Of a DNA stretch of 64,000 bases, positions 50,855-60,299 are shown piece after piece; the stretch's first letter is position 1, and each line of letters opens with the position of its first letter. Origin of the DNA: an alpha proteobacterium AAP38 (GTDB lineage: Bacteria > Pseudomonadota > Alphaproteobacteria > Azospirillales > Azospirillaceae); assembly GCA_001296005.1 (NCBI GenBank), contig LJHR01000026.1:62001-126000 (forward strand). Direction: 5' to 3'. The notes under the pieces were generated by a model that did no database searches, was not told the origin of the DNA, and saw only the letters and a list, made by a program, of their open reading frames with translations. Both the position numbers and the translations under genes were made by a program.

Positions 50855-53515
50855 ATGCTGGTCATGGACAAGGGTTCGCCGAAGGCCATCCTGTTGAAGG
50901 ATTACGCCGCACCGGCCTGGTGGATCGAAACGGTCGATCTGTCGTTCGATCTGCGCGACGGGGGTACGCTCGTTACCTCGCGCCTGGGCGTACGCCGCAA
51001 CCTGGATGTGGTCCATGCCCCCCTGGTCCTGGATGGGCAGGAACTGGAGCTGGTGTCCGTCACGGTAGGCGATCGCCCGCTGGGCCCCGATGATTACGCC
51101 ATCACACCCGACCACCTGACCATCCCCGACCTGTCCAGCGATCAGGTGGCGATTGAGATCGTCACCCGCATCCATCCGGAAAAGAACACGGCCCTGGAAG
51201 GCCTGTACAAATCATCCGGCAATTACTGCACCCAGTGCGAGGCCGAAGGCTTCCGCAAGATCACCTATTTCCAGGACCGGCCCGATGTGATGGCAAAATA
51301 CCGGGTGCGGGTGGAGGGCGACCGCGCCGCCTATCCCGTGCTGCTGTCCAACGGCAATCTGGTGGATCAGGGCGATGCCGAAGGGGGCCGCCATTGGGCG
51401 CTGTGGGAAGACCCCTGGCCGAAGCCCTGCTACCTGTTCGCGCTGGTCGCCGGCAATCTGGTCCATATCGAGGACCGGTTCCGCACCCGCTCGGCCCGCG
51501 ACGTCACCCTGCGCATCTATGTGGAGCCGGGGAACCAGGACAAGTGCGGCCACGCCATGGAAAGCCTGATCAAATCCATGAAGTGGGATGAGGATGTCTA
51601 TGGTCTGGAATATGACCTGGATATTTTCAATATCGTCGCCGTCGGCGATTTCAACATGGGGGCGATGGAGAACAAGTCTCTCAACGTCTTCAACACCAAA
51701 TACATCCTGGCCCGCCCCGACACGGCCACCGATACCGACTTCCTGGGTATCGAAGCCGTTGTGGCGCATGAATATTTCCATAATTGGACGGGCAACCGCG
51801 TCACCTGCCGCGACTGGTTCCAGTTGAGCCTGAAGGAAGGCCTGACCGTCTTCCGCGATCAGCAGTTCAGCGCCGACATGAACTCCGCCCCTGTGAAGCG
51901 CATCCAGGATGTGACGCGCCTGCGCCAGGTGCAGTTCGCCGAAGATGCCGGCCCCACGGCCCACCCCGTGCGGCCCGACAGCTATATCGAGATCAACAAT
52001 TTCTACACGCCCACTGTCTATGAAAAGGGGGCAGAAGTTCTGCGCATGTACCACACGCTGCTGGGTGCGGCGGGGTATCGGCGCGGTATCGATCTCTACT
52101 TCGCCCGCCATGATGGGCAGGCGGTGACCACCGACGATTTCCTGGCCGCCATGCGCGATGCCAACCCCGACAATAGCGTCGATTGGGAACAGTTCCGGCG
52201 CTGGTACGCACAGGCCGGGACGCCGGGCGTCAGCGGTGAGGGGTCTTACGACGCCGCCAGCCGCACCTATCGCCTGACCCTGCGCCAGACCCTGGCCCCC
52301 ACGCCGGGCCAGCCGGTGAAGCTACCCATGCTGATCCCCGTTTCCCTGGGTCTGGTCGGGCCGGATGGCAAGGATCAGGCCCTGAAACTGGCCGGTGAAG
52401 ACAGTGCCACCACCGGCACCCGCGTCCTGGCCCTTAACGCGGCAGAACAGAGCTTCACCTTCACTGACGTGCCGGCGGCCCCCGTGCCGTCGCTGTTCCG
52501 AGGTTTCTCCGCCCCCATTAAACTGTCCTTTGATTATTCCGACGCCGACCTGACCTTCCTGATGGCGAACGACAGCGATCCGTTCAACCGCTGGGAAGCC
52601 GGACAGACCCTGGCCTCGCGCCTGCTGCTGGGGCTGGTCGCCGACCGGGCGGCGGGCCGTGACATGGCCGTGCCCAAGGGCTTCATCGACGCCATGGGCG
52701 CCACACTGTCCCGCGCGGCCGAAGACCCGGCCTTCGCGGCTCTGGCCCTGACCCTGCCGTCGGAAAACTATCTGGGACAGTTGATGGAGGTGATTGATGT
52801 GGACGGCATCCATGCCGCCCGCAATCTGGTCCGCGCCGCCATCGGCCGTACCCATCGCGACGCCCTGCTGTCGGCCTACCGCGCCAATGCCGAACAGGGC
52901 GAATTCAGCGTCAGCCCCGAGGCCATTGGCCGCCGCGCGCTGAAGAATGCCGCGCTGGCCTATCTGCTGGCCGCCGACGATGCCGATGGCAAGGCGATGG
53001 CCCTGGCACAGTACCGCACCGCCACCGGCATGACCGATGTGATCACGGCCCTGGCCCTGATCGCCGACAGCGATATGCCGGAACGGGCGGACGCCCTGGC
53101 CGCCTTCGCCGCCAAATGGAAGGATGAGGCGCTGGTCATGGATAAGTGGTTCATGATCCAGGCCGCCTCGTCGCGCCCCGACACGCTGGCCAATGTCACG
53201 GCCCTGCTGTCCCATCCCGGCTTCAACATCCGCAATCCGAACAAGGTCTATTCCCTGATCGGCGGTTTCACCGGCAATGCCGTGGCCTTCCACGCCGCCG
53301 ACGGGTCGGGCTATGAATTCCTGGCCGACCGGGTGATTGAGCTGAACAAGCTGAACCCGCAGGTTGCCAGCCGGATGGCCAAATCCTTCGCCCGCTGGCG
53401 CAAATATGATGGCGAACGGCAGGCGGCGGCCAAGGTGGCGCTGGAACGTGTGGCCCACACGCCCGACCTGTCGCGCGATGTCTATGAAATCATCGCGCGC
53501 AGCCTGGAGGGTTGA
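50855..53515 (+). CDS. pepN: Aminopeptidase N (M1)
   Basis: 886 residues, normal for the PepN group. The exopeptidase motif is GAMEN (in FNMGAMENKSLNVF) and the zinc site is HEYFHNW: His305, His309 and Glu328 with catalytic Glu306. DUF3458-type middle and C-terminal helical domains follow. It is the main broad-specificity cytoplasmic aminopeptidase and completes peptide breakdown. A second in-frame ATG at 50864 is possible. Divergent from the coiled-coil operon with a ~140 bp spacer. Confidence 0.97.
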   Translation: MLVMDKGSPKAILLKDYAAPAWWIETVDLSFDLRDGGTLVTSRLGVRRNLDVVHAPLVLDGQELELVSVTVGDRPLGPDDYAITPDHLTIPDLSSDQVAIEIVTRIHPEKNTALEGLYKSSGNYCTQCEAEGFRKITYFQDRPDVMAKYRVRVEGDRAAYPVLLSNGNLVDQGDAEGGRHWALWEDPWPKPCYLFALVAGNLVHIEDRFRTRSARDVTLRIYVEPGNQDKCGHAMESLIKSMKWDEDVYGLEYDLDIFNIVAVGDFNMGAMENKSLNVFNTKYILARPDTATDTDFLGIEAVVAHEYFHNWTGNRVTCRDWFQLSLKEGLTVFRDQQFSADMNSAPVKRIQDVTRLRQVQFAEDAGPTAHPVRPDSYIEINNFYTPTVYEKGAEVLRMYHTLLGAAGYRRGIDLYFARHDGQAVTTDDFLAAMRDANPDNSVDWEQFRRWYAQAGTPGVSGEGSYDAASRTYRLTLRQTLAPTPGQPVKLPMLIPVSLGLVGPDGKDQALKLAGEDSATTGTRVLALNAAEQSFTFTDVPAAPVPSLFRGFSAPIKLSFDYSDADLTFLMANDSDPFNRWEAGQTLASRLLLGLVADRAAGRDMAVPKGFIDAMGATLSRAAEDPAFAALALTLPSENYLGQLMEVIDVDGIHAARNLVRAAIGRTHRDALLSAYRANAEQGEFSVSPEAIGRRALKNAALAYLLAADDADGKAMALAQYRTATGMTDVITALALIADSDMPERADALAAFAAKWKDEALVMDKWFMIQAASSRPDTLANVTALLSHPGFNIRNPNKVYSLIGGFTGNAVAFHAADGSGYEFLADRVIELNKLNPQVASRMAKSFARWRKYDGERQAAAKVALERVAHTPDLSRDVYEIIARSLEG

Positions 53516-53524
53516 CGATTGACG

Positions 53525-53559
53525 CCGGCAACCCAGCCTTAAGCGGATTGGGTTGCCGG
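53525..53559 (+). repeat. Hairpin downstream of pepN
   Basis: CCGGCAACCCA (53525-53535) pairs perfectly with TGGGTTGCCGG (53549-53559). There is no U run after it, so it may be a 3'-end stabiliser or a weak terminator. Confidence 0.55.
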
Positions 53560-53590
53560 TGCCCCGGACCGGAATGGCGATGAGGCCGCC

Positions 53591-54370
53591 TTGAATTTCC
53601 TGCGCAAGATCCTGGCCCCCAAGGCAGCACCCGTGAAGAAACGGGTGCCTCCGGCCCTGCCCCCGCCGCGCTTGATGGCGGTGGAAGGCGTGCCGGTGCC
53701 GGTAGAGGTGCGAGTATCGGCGCGGGCGCGGCGCCTGTCCATGCGGGTGGATGCCGCGCGCAACATCGTGCGCATCTCCACGCCGCCGCGCGTACCGGAT
53801 AAAGATCTGCACCTGTTCGTGGGCCGGCACCGCGACTGGCTGGAACAGCGCCTGTCGGCGGTGCCGGACAAGGTGGCCTTCGTTCCCGGAGCCATCGTGC
53901 CCATCCTGGGCATCGACCATGTCATCCGCCATGCCCCCACGGGCCGCCGCACGCCCCAGCCCGCGACTCTGCCGGACGGCACACACGAATTGCGTGTGGG
54001 CGGAGAGTTGGAATTCGTGCCCCGCCGCGTAGCCGATTTCCTGAAGGCGGAGGCGCACCGGCTTCTGGCCGCGCGGTCACAGGAAAAGGCCGCCCGCCTG
54101 GGCGCCCGCATCACCGGCATCACGGTGCGCGACACCCGCTCCCGCTGGGGAAGCTGCTCCCCCGACGGGCGGCTGTCCTATTGCTGGCGGCTGGTGATGG
54201 CGCCCGACCCGGTGTTCGACTATGTCGTGGCGCATGAGGTGGCGCATTTGCGCGAAATGAACCATTCCGCGCGTTTCTGGGCGCTGTGCGCCAGCCTGAC
54301 GGACGGTGTGACCGAACATCGTGACTGGTTGCGCGCCAACGGCGCCCGGCTGCACCGCTATGGCGCTTAA
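53591..54370 (+). CDS. YgjP-like (DUF45) metallopeptidase
   Basis: 259 residues from a TTG start, with no better ATG. The C-terminal half is the YgjP/SprT-like zinc domain: VAHEVAHLREMNHSARFW with HExxH (His215, Glu216, His219) and the third His225 six residues on, preceded by TRSRWGSCSPDGRLSY. The N-terminal ~100 residues are the usual beta-rich part with basic RRLSMRVDAA. Function is unclear; relatives are DNA/protein-processing peptidases. It overlaps the next gene by 11 bp. Confidence 0.85.
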   Translation: MNFLRKILAPKAAPVKKRVPPALPPPRLMAVEGVPVPVEVRVSARARRLSMRVDAARNIVRISTPPRVPDKDLHLFVGRHRDWLEQRLSAVPDKVAFVPGAIVPILGIDHVIRHAPTGRRTPQPATLPDGTHELRVGGELEFVPRRVADFLKAEAHRLLAARSQEKAARLGARITGITVRDTRSRWGSCSPDGRLSYCWRLVMAPDPVFDYVVAHEVAHLREMNHSARFWALCASLTDGVTEHRDWLRANGARLHRYGA

Positions 54371-55952
54371 GGCCGTCGGCAGTGCGCTGATCGGGCTGGC
54401 CGCCTTGCTGGCCCTGTCGCTGCTGCTGGGCCTGCCCGCCATACCGGGCGACATGCTGACGCCCGAACATCGCGGTCCCCTGCTGGAACTGTCGGTTCTA
54501 TTCGCCGCCACCCTGCTGCTGGCCCGCCGGCCCGGACCGCGCGCCATCTGGGCCCTGGCCGTGTTCTGCTGGCTGATCCTGCTGCTGCGGTTGGCCGATC
54601 TAGTCAGCATCCTGACGGCGGGCCGCCTGTTCGAACCGGCCTTCGACCCCGCTCTGGTGCCGGCCTTGTGGGATGTGCTGGCGCGCGGGCCGGGTGGGTT
54701 GCTGGTGGGGGCCGCCTTGCTGGCCGCCCTGGCCGGCCTGCTCTGCCTGTGTCGCTGGCTGATGGGCCTGATGCTGCGCGCATCCCCGCCGGCCCTGCCG
54801 ACGCTCGCCATCCTGGCCCCGCTGACCATGCTGACCATGCAGCCGCTGACCCACGGCCCCATCGGTGTCCTGTGGGACCAGGGCAAGCGATGGCAGGCGG
54901 CAGCACAGCTGGAGGCCGGGATGGCCGAGGCGCTGTCCCACGACCCCGCCGCCGCCCTGCCGGATGATCAGATCTTCGCCGCCTTGCGGGGCAGGCCCCT
55001 CATCCTGGCCTGGGTCGAATCCTATGGCCAGTCTGCCCTGACCGATCCGCGACAGGCGGGTCCGGTGGGCGACCGTCTGCGCATGATGCAGCGGTCCCTG
55101 ACGGAGGCCGGTTTTCATATCCGCTCCGGTCTGGTGGAAAGCCCGGTGATCGGCGGACGCTCCTGGCTGGCCCATGGCACGCTGCGCGCCGGCATCCGCC
55201 AGGATCAGCCCCTGGCCCAGCGCATGGTGCTGTCGTCCAACCGCTGTGGTCTGGTCTGTGCGCTGAACCGGGCTGGCTGGCGCACCCAGGCGGCGATGCC
55301 GGGCCTGACCCTGCCCTGGCTGGAAGGGCCGGCCTGGGGCTTTGACAAGGTCATGAACCGCCCCACCTTTGCCTATGCAGGCCCTTCCTATGGCTGGTCG
55401 CCCATCCCGGATCAGGCGATGCTGGCCAGCCTGTCACCGGACTGGTCCGGTCCCCGCCCGCTCTATCTGGAAATCGTCCTGACCAGCAGCCACGCCCCCT
55501 GGAGCCCGCTACCCGCCTGGAAGCCCTACAGCCAGGGCCTGATCGACGGGTCGGCCTATGCCGGCGATGACCTGACCGCCGATTATACTGACATGGCCGC
55601 CTCCTATGGCTGGTCCCTGGATTACAGCCTGCGTGCACTTGGCGACTGGGTGATGCAGGAGGTGCCGGAAGACGCCCTGATCATCATCCTGGGCGACCAT
55701 CCCGCCCTGGACTGGATTTCCAGCGGCCAGGGCGATCGCGTGCCGATCCATATCCTGTCCCGCGATGCCACCCTGTTAGACCGTCTGGCAGGATTGGACC
55801 TGACCCCCGGCATGCTGCCCACCGCCAATGCCAGACCCCTGCCCATGTGGGAGGTTTTCCCTGAACTGCTGTCCCGCTTCGGCCCCCTGCCCTTGCAAAG
55901 CCCGCCGATCCATGCCGACATGCACGAAAAGGCGGGGGAGGCAGGGCCATGA
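54360..55952 (+). CDS. Membrane sulfatase/alkaline-phosphatase-superfamily protein
   Basis: About 530 residues from the ATG at 54360, inside the end of the previous gene. Five membrane helices occupy residues ~5-165 (ALIGLAALLALSLLLGLPAI; LSVLFAATLLLARRPG; IWALAVFCWLILLL; LLVGAALLAALAGLLCLC; ILAPLTMLTMQ). The extracytoplasmic remainder resembles the lipoteichoic-acid-synthase/OpgB-type sulfatase fold: LILAWVESYGQSAL (putative nucleophile region) and IIILGDHPALDWIS for metal ligands. It may transfer phospho-glycerol or phosphoethanolamine groups to envelope glycans. Several canonical residues are not conserved, so activity is uncertain. Confidence 0.75.
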   Translation: MALKAVGSALIGLAALLALSLLLGLPAIPGDMLTPEHRGPLLELSVLFAATLLLARRPGPRAIWALAVFCWLILLLRLADLVSILTAGRLFEPAFDPALVPALWDVLARGPGGLLVGAALLAALAGLLCLCRWLMGLMLRASPPALPTLAILAPLTMLTMQPLTHGPIGVLWDQGKRWQAAAQLEAGMAEALSHDPAAALPDDQIFAALRGRPLILAWVESYGQSALTDPRQAGPVGDRLRMMQRSLTEAGFHIRSGLVESPVIGGRSWLAHGTLRAGIRQDQPLAQRMVLSSNRCGLVCALNRAGWRTQAAMPGLTLPWLEGPAWGFDKVMNRPTFAYAGPSYGWSPIPDQAMLASLSPDWSGPRPLYLEIVLTSSHAPWSPLPAWKPYSQGLIDGSAYAGDDLTADYTDMAASYGWSLDYSLRALGDWVMQEVPEDALIIILGDHPALDWISSGQGDRVPIHILSRDATLLDRLAGLDLTPGMLPTANARPLPMWEVFPELLSRFGPLPLQSPPIHADMHEKAGEAGP

Positions 55953-56842
55953 TCGACAAGCTGGAACTGTTCCTGGCGCTGGCCCGTGCCCGCCATTTCG
56001 GGCGCGCGGCGGAAGAGGCCGGGGTGTCGCAGCCCACGCTTTCCGCCGGCGTGAAACATCTGGAGGATATGCTGGGCGTACCCCTGGTGGTACGCGGATC
56101 GCGGTTTCAGGGTTTCACGGCAGAGGGGGAGCGGCTGCTGGAATGGTCGCGCCGGCTGGTCGGCGACTGGCGATCCATGCGCCAAGATATCGAGGCGCTG
56201 CGCAAGACGGTCTGCGGTCATTTCCGGCTGGCCGCCGTGCCGACCGCCCTGGCCATGGTGCCGAAACTGACCATCGCGGTGATCGACAAGCATCCGGGCG
56301 TGGATTTCCTGATCCTGGCGTCGAACTCCCAGAAGATCATCGAACAGGTGGAAAATCTGGCCATCGATGCCGGCCTGACCTATCTGGACAATGAACCGGT
56401 TGGGAACTTCATCCAGATCCCGCTGTACCGGGAGCGGTATCACCTGATCACCGGACCCGACAGCCGGTTTTCAGGCCGCACGGAGGTACGCTGGGCGGAG
56501 CTGCAGGGGGTGCCGCTGTGCCTGTTATCACCCGACATGCAGAACCGCCGCATCATTGACCGCGCCCTGCACCAGGTGGGGGTGAAGGCGGAGGTGGCGG
56601 TGGAAAGCAATTCCATGACCGCGCTCGCCGCCCATGTCCGCACGGGCCGCTGGACCAGCATCATGCCAACGGTGCTGATGGAGGCGCTGGGCCTGCCGGC
56701 GGAACTGGCCGCCATTCCCCTGATCGACCCCGTGATCGAACATACGATCGGGCTGGTGATGATGGACCGCGAACCCCATTCCCCCATGGCCGCCGCCATG
56801 ATCGCGGCGGCCCGGAAATTGTCGCAGAAACAGGGGATGTAG
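55949..56842 (+). CDS. LysR-type transcriptional regulator, resembling the fds-associated regulator
   Basis: 297 residues. HTH: LELFLALARARHFGRAAEEA and VSQPTLSAGVKHLEDMLGVP (~residues 5-50); the effector domain follows. Segments such as AGLTYLDNEPVG, LCLLSPDMQNRRIIDRALHQ and HVRTGRWTSIMP recall the LysR regulators (FdsR-like) that sit next to NAD-linked formate dehydrogenase operons. Here the fds operon starts 1.4 kb downstream with hisC and a repeat element between. Its ATG overlaps the stop of the sulfatase-like gene, an unusual operon position for a LysR gene. Role as fds regulator is inference. Confidence 0.88.
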   Translation: MIDKLELFLALARARHFGRAAEEAGVSQPTLSAGVKHLEDMLGVPLVVRGSRFQGFTAEGERLLEWSRRLVGDWRSMRQDIEALRKTVCGHFRLAAVPTALAMVPKLTIAVIDKHPGVDFLILASNSQKIIEQVENLAIDAGLTYLDNEPVGNFIQIPLYRERYHLITGPDSRFSGRTEVRWAELQGVPLCLLSPDMQNRRIIDRALHQVGVKAEVAVESNSMTALAAHVRTGRWTSIMPTVLMEALGLPAELAAIPLIDPVIEHTIGLVMMDREPHSPMAAAMIAAARKLSQKQGM

Positions 56843-56850
56843 GCGACGTT

Positions 56851-56965
56851 CCCTCACCCTCCCCTCCCTCTCCCACTTTCGTGGGCGAGGGATGAAATTT
56901 TTGCCCCTCGCCCGCTTGCGGGAGAGGGAGGGGCCCAAGACCGTCAGGGCTTGGGAGGGTGAGGG
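56851..56965. repeat. Nested cruciform-forming repeat element
   Basis: An outer pair of 13-bp perfect arms (CCCTCACCCTCCC, 56851-56863; GGGAGGGTGAGGG, 56953-56965) encloses a 14-bp perfect inner pair (56861-56874 with 56920-56933), plus two short hairpins (CCCAC..GTGGG and CCCGC..GCGGG) in the middle. This resembles the GC-rich interspersed palindromes scattered through alphaproteobacterial genomes. It lies between convergent lysR and hisC and may terminate both. Confidence 0.75.
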
Positions 56966-56972
56966 TACAGAC

Positions 56973-58031
56973 TCACCCCAAAATCTCCCCCAGCGCCGTC
57001 AACAGCTTGTCCGTCTCGCCATCCGTCCCGATGCTGATCCGCAGGAAGTCGCTGATCCGGGCCTTGTTGAAATGCCGGACCAGGATGGCCTTGGCCCTCA
57101 ATGCTGCCGCCAGTTCCCCACCCGAATGCCCAGGATGGCGTGCAAAGACGAAGTTGGCGGATGACGGCAGCACCTCGAACCCCAGCGCGCGCAGGGCACC
57201 GGTCAACCGTTCGCGCGTGGCGATGATCATGTCGCGGTGACGCTCAAACCATTCCTGATCCTGCCACGCGGCAAGCGCGCCCGCCTGGGCCAGCCGGTCC
57301 AGCGGGTAGGAATTGAAGCTGTCCTTCACCCGCTCCAGCGCATCGATCAGATGCCGCTGCCCTACGGCAAAGCCGACGCGCAGACCGGCCAGCCCGCGCG
57401 ATTTGGACAGCGTATGGACCACCAGCAGGTTGGGATATTTCTTCACAAGCGGGATGGCCGTCTCCGCCCCGAAATCAACATAGGCCTCATCAATCACCAC
57501 CACCTGATCGGGATGTTCGGCGACCAGCGCCTCAATCCAGTCCAGCGGCTTGGCGATGCCCGTGGGCGCATTGGGGTTGGCCAGGATGATGGCGCCGCAC
57601 GGCTGCCGGTAATCCTCCAGCCGGATCTCGAACCCGTCATCCAGCGGCACCAGCACCGACTTGATGCCATAGAGCCGGCAGTAAGTCGGGTAAAAGCTGT
57701 AGGTGATATCCGGGTAGAGCAGCGGCAGCTCATGGTTCAGCAGCCCCTGGAACACATGGGCCAGCACCTCGTCCGAGCCATTGCCAACGAATACCTCGCC
57801 CGCATCCAGCCCGTAGGTCTCTGCCACCGCCTTGCGCAGATGGATGCCCGTGGGTTCGGGGTACAGGCGCAGCGCCTCGCCATTGGCCGCCGCAATGGCG
57901 GCGGTGGCGTGGGGCGACGGGCCATAGGGGCTTTCATTGGTGTTCAGCTTCACCAGCCCCGAAATCTGGGGCTGCTCCCCCGCCACATAGGGGCTGAGGG
58001 TGTGGACGATGGGACTCCAGAAACGGCTCAT
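56973..58031 (-). CDS. hisC: Histidinol-phosphate aminotransferase
   Basis: 352 residues. A class I/II PLP aminotransferase that converts imidazole-acetol phosphate to histidinol phosphate; the alphaproteobacterial type can also act on aromatic keto acids. The start ([20 protein letters not shown]), [16 protein letters not shown] and the PLP-Lys region [16 protein letters not shown] are typical, and [13 protein letters not shown] near the C-terminus contacts the phosphate. It supplies the substrate for the HisN-type phosphatase encoded at 20 kb. Divergent from the fds operon. Confidence 0.96.
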   Translation of the reverse strand: MSRFWSPIVHTLSPYVAGEQPQISGLVKLNTNESPYGPSPHATAAIAAANGEALRLYPEPTGIHLRKAVAETYGLDAGEVFVGNGSDEVLAHVFQGLLNHELPLLYPDITYSFYPTYCRLYGIKSVLVPLDDGFEIRLEDYRQPCGAIILANPNAPTGIAKPLDWIEALVAEHPDQVVVIDEAYVDFGAETAIPLVKKYPNLLVVHTLSKSRGLAGLRVGFAVGQRHLIDALERVKDSFNSYPLDRLAQAGALAAWQDQEWFERHRDMIIATRERLTGALRALGFEVLPSSANFVFARHPGHSGGELAAALRAKAILVRHFNKARISDFLRISIGTDGETDKLLTALGEILG

Positions 58032-58209
58032 TCCAGTAACCTGGCTCGCGTGTCGGAAAGGGGTGACGCGGTGAAGATATGGGCTTCCACGGCCCGCCGC
58101 CCATGGCGAAATGCCAGCCCTACCATGCGTTTGGACGGTGTCGGTCCCCGGCGAATTTGTGCGCGTGCGAACGGTTTGATCGGGATGTGCAATCGCTCAA
58201 CAAAACAAT

Positions 58210-58224
58210 CCCATTGATCATGGG
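58210..58224. promoter_or_regulatory. Inverted repeat in the fds promoter region
   Basis: CCCAT-TGATC-ATGGG: two perfect 5-bp arms ~50-60 bp upstream of fdsG, in the 240-bp hisC/fdsG gap. It contains the T-N-A palindromic character of LysR boxes (TTGATCAT core) and is a candidate operator for the fds regulator. No strong sigma-70 pair is evident in the gap. Confidence 0.4.
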
Positions 58225-58271
58225 GTCGTTTGGGCAAAACCTGCATTCGTGATTGCTCGCTGGAGTTCCCA

Positions 58272-58748
58272 ATGACCCCCCCATTGCCTTGGGACGCGCG
58301 CCACGCCGCCGATATCATTGATCGGCATTTGCATCTGGAGGGTCCGACCCTTCCGATCCTGCATGCGTTGCAGGAGGCGTTTGGCCATATTCCCGACGAT
58401 GCCGTGCCCCTGCTGGCCGACGCGTTGAACCTGTCGCGCGCCGAAATCCATGGCGTCGTGACCTTCTACCATGATTTCCGCCACGAACCGGCAGGCCGCC
58501 ACATCATCAAGGTCTGCCGGGCAGAGGCGTGTCAGTCGCTGGGATCAGAACGGGCGGCAACGGCGCTGCTGGAACGGCTGGGTATCGGCTGGGGCGAAAC
58601 CACGGCGGACGGCACTGTCACGGTGCAAGCTGTCTATTGCCTGGGCCTGTGCGCCTGTGCCCCCGCCGCCCTGATTGATGGTGACCCGCTGGGCCGCCTG
58701 GACGGGGCAAAGCTGGCGGCGGCAGTGGAGGGGGTGCGCTGGTCATGA
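58272..58748 (+). CDS. fdsG: NAD-dependent formate dehydrogenase gamma subunit
   Basis: 158 residues. A NuoE-like [2Fe-2S] thioredoxin-fold protein; ligands are Cys82 and Cys87 (VCRAEACQSLG) and Cys123 and Cys127 (YCLGLCACAPA). The N-terminal helical part contains ALQEAFGHIPDDAVPLLADA. It passes electrons between FdsA and the FMN subunit FdsB in the soluble complex. The ATG at 58272 is preferred; an ATG at 58230 adds an unrelated leader. Its stop overlaps the fdsB start (ATGA). Confidence 0.95.
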   Translation: MTPPLPWDARHAADIIDRHLHLEGPTLPILHALQEAFGHIPDDAVPLLADALNLSRAEIHGVVTFYHDFRHEPAGRHIIKVCRAEACQSLGSERAATALLERLGIGWGETTADGTVTVQAVYCLGLCACAPAALIDGDPLGRLDGAKLAAAVEGVRWS

Positions 58749-60289
58749 CCCGGATTTTCATTCCCCAGGATGTGGCGGCCCTGGCCGTCGGCGCCGATGC
58801 GGTGGCACGGGCCATCGCGGCACAGGCCGGTGATGGCGTCACCATCATGCGCACCGGTTCACGCGGCCTGTTCTGGCTGGAACCGCTGGTGGAGGTGGAA
58901 ACGCCTGCCGGTCGCGTCGCCTATGGTCCCGTTGACCCCGCCGATGTGCCGGGCCTGCTGGCCGCCGGCATGCTGTCGGGTGCGGCCCATCCACTCTGTC
59001 TGGGCCTGACCGAACAGATCCCCTGGCTGGCGCGTCAGAACCGACTGACCTTCGCCCGCTGCGGCATCATCGATCCGCTGTCGGCGGCGGATTACCGCAG
59101 CCATGGCGGGTTCAAGGGCCTGGAACGCGCCCTGTCGCTAGGCCCCACCGAAACGGTGGAAGAGGTGGTGCGGTCGGGCTTGCGCGGGCGCGGCGGGGCC
59201 GGTTTTCCCACCGGCATCAAATGGCGCACGGTCGCGGCAGCACCCGCCGACCGCCGCTATATCATCTGTAACGCGGATGAGGGTGACAGCGGCACCTTTG
59301 CCGACCGGATGATGATGGAGGGCGACCCCCTGGCCCTGATCGAGGGGATGGTGATCGCCGGCTTCGCTGTCGGGGCCACCAAAGGCTATGTCTATTCGCG
59401 GTCTGAATATCCCCATGCCAACCGCACCTTCACCCGCGCCCTGGATGTGGCGCGTCAGGCGGGGCTGCTGGGTCCATCGGTGCTGGACAGCGATGTCAGT
59501 TTCGATATCGAACTGCGTGTCGGTGCCGGTGCCTATGTCTGCGGCGAAGAAACCGCCCTGCTGGAAAGCCTGGAGGGCAAACGCGGGGTGGTGCGGGCCA
59601 AGCCGCCCTTGCCCGCCATCAAGGGCCTGTTCGGCCGGCCAACCGTCGTCAACAACCTGCTGTCGCTGGCCACCATCCCGACCATCCTGGCCAACGGCGC
59701 GCAGGCCTATGCCGATTACGGCATGGGACGGTCGCGCGGGACCATGCCGATCCAGATCGCCGGCAATGTGAAATTCGGCGGCCTGTTCGAAACTGCCTTC
59801 GGAATCACGCTAGGCGAGTTGATCACCGATATCGGCGGCGGCACCCTGACGGGCCATCCCGTGAAGGCGGCGCAGTGCGGCGGCCCCCTGGGCGCCTATT
59901 TCCCACCCAGCCTGTTCGACACGGCTTATGACTACGAAGCCTTCACGGCACGCGGCGGCCTGATCGGCCATGGCGGCATCGTGGTCTTTGACGACAGCGT
60001 CGATTTGTCGGCCCAGGCCCGCTTCGCCATGGAATTCTGCGCCATCGAAAGCTGCGGCAAATGCACTCCCTGCCGCATCGGCTCCACCCGCGGCACGGAA
60101 GTGATCGACCGTATCCGCGCCGGGGTGGAGGTTGAGGCCAACATCGCCCTGGTCGAAGACCTCTGCCAGACCATGAAATTCGGCTCTCTGTGCGCCCTGG
60201 GCGGCTTCACCCCCTACCCGGTGCTCAGCGCCCTTCACCATTTCCCCGAGGATTTCCGGCGCGGGGCATGCCCCGTGGCGGCGGAATAA
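58745..60289 (+). CDS. fdsB: NAD-dependent formate dehydrogenase beta subunit (FMN/NAD site)
   Basis: 514 residues. NuoF-like diaphorase subunit. The FMN/NAD-binding segments are VVRSGLRGRGGAGFPTGIKW and ICNADEGDSGTFADRMMMEG, with YVCGEETALLESLEG; the [4Fe-4S] ligands are Cys437, Cys440, Cys443 (ESCGKCTPCRIGSTRG) and Cys483. The ~120-residue N-terminal extension is thioredoxin-like. It hands electrons from formate to NAD+. Coupled to fdsG by an ATGA overlap; fdsA starts 10 bp after its stop. Confidence 0.96.
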   Translation: MTRIFIPQDVAALAVGADAVARAIAAQAGDGVTIMRTGSRGLFWLEPLVEVETPAGRVAYGPVDPADVPGLLAAGMLSGAAHPLCLGLTEQIPWLARQNRLTFARCGIIDPLSAADYRSHGGFKGLERALSLGPTETVEEVVRSGLRGRGGAGFPTGIKWRTVAAAPADRRYIICNADEGDSGTFADRMMMEGDPLALIEGMVIAGFAVGATKGYVYSRSEYPHANRTFTRALDVARQAGLLGPSVLDSDVSFDIELRVGAGAYVCGEETALLESLEGKRGVVRAKPPLPAIKGLFGRPTVVNNLLSLATIPTILANGAQAYADYGMGRSRGTMPIQIAGNVKFGGLFETAFGITLGELITDIGGGTLTGHPVKAAQCGGPLGAYFPPSLFDTAYDYEAFTARGGLIGHGGIVVFDDSVDLSAQARFAMEFCAIESCGKCTPCRIGSTRGTEVIDRIRAGVEVEANIALVEDLCQTMKFGSLCALGGFTPYPVLSALHHFPEDFRRGACPVAAE

Positions 60290-60299
60290 GGGTGTCACC

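Noticed and set aside
58225-58245. A sigma-54 promoter before fdsG
   Set aside because: A TGGGCAAAACCTGCA stretch resembles -24/-12 elements, but the GG-GC spacing is one base short.
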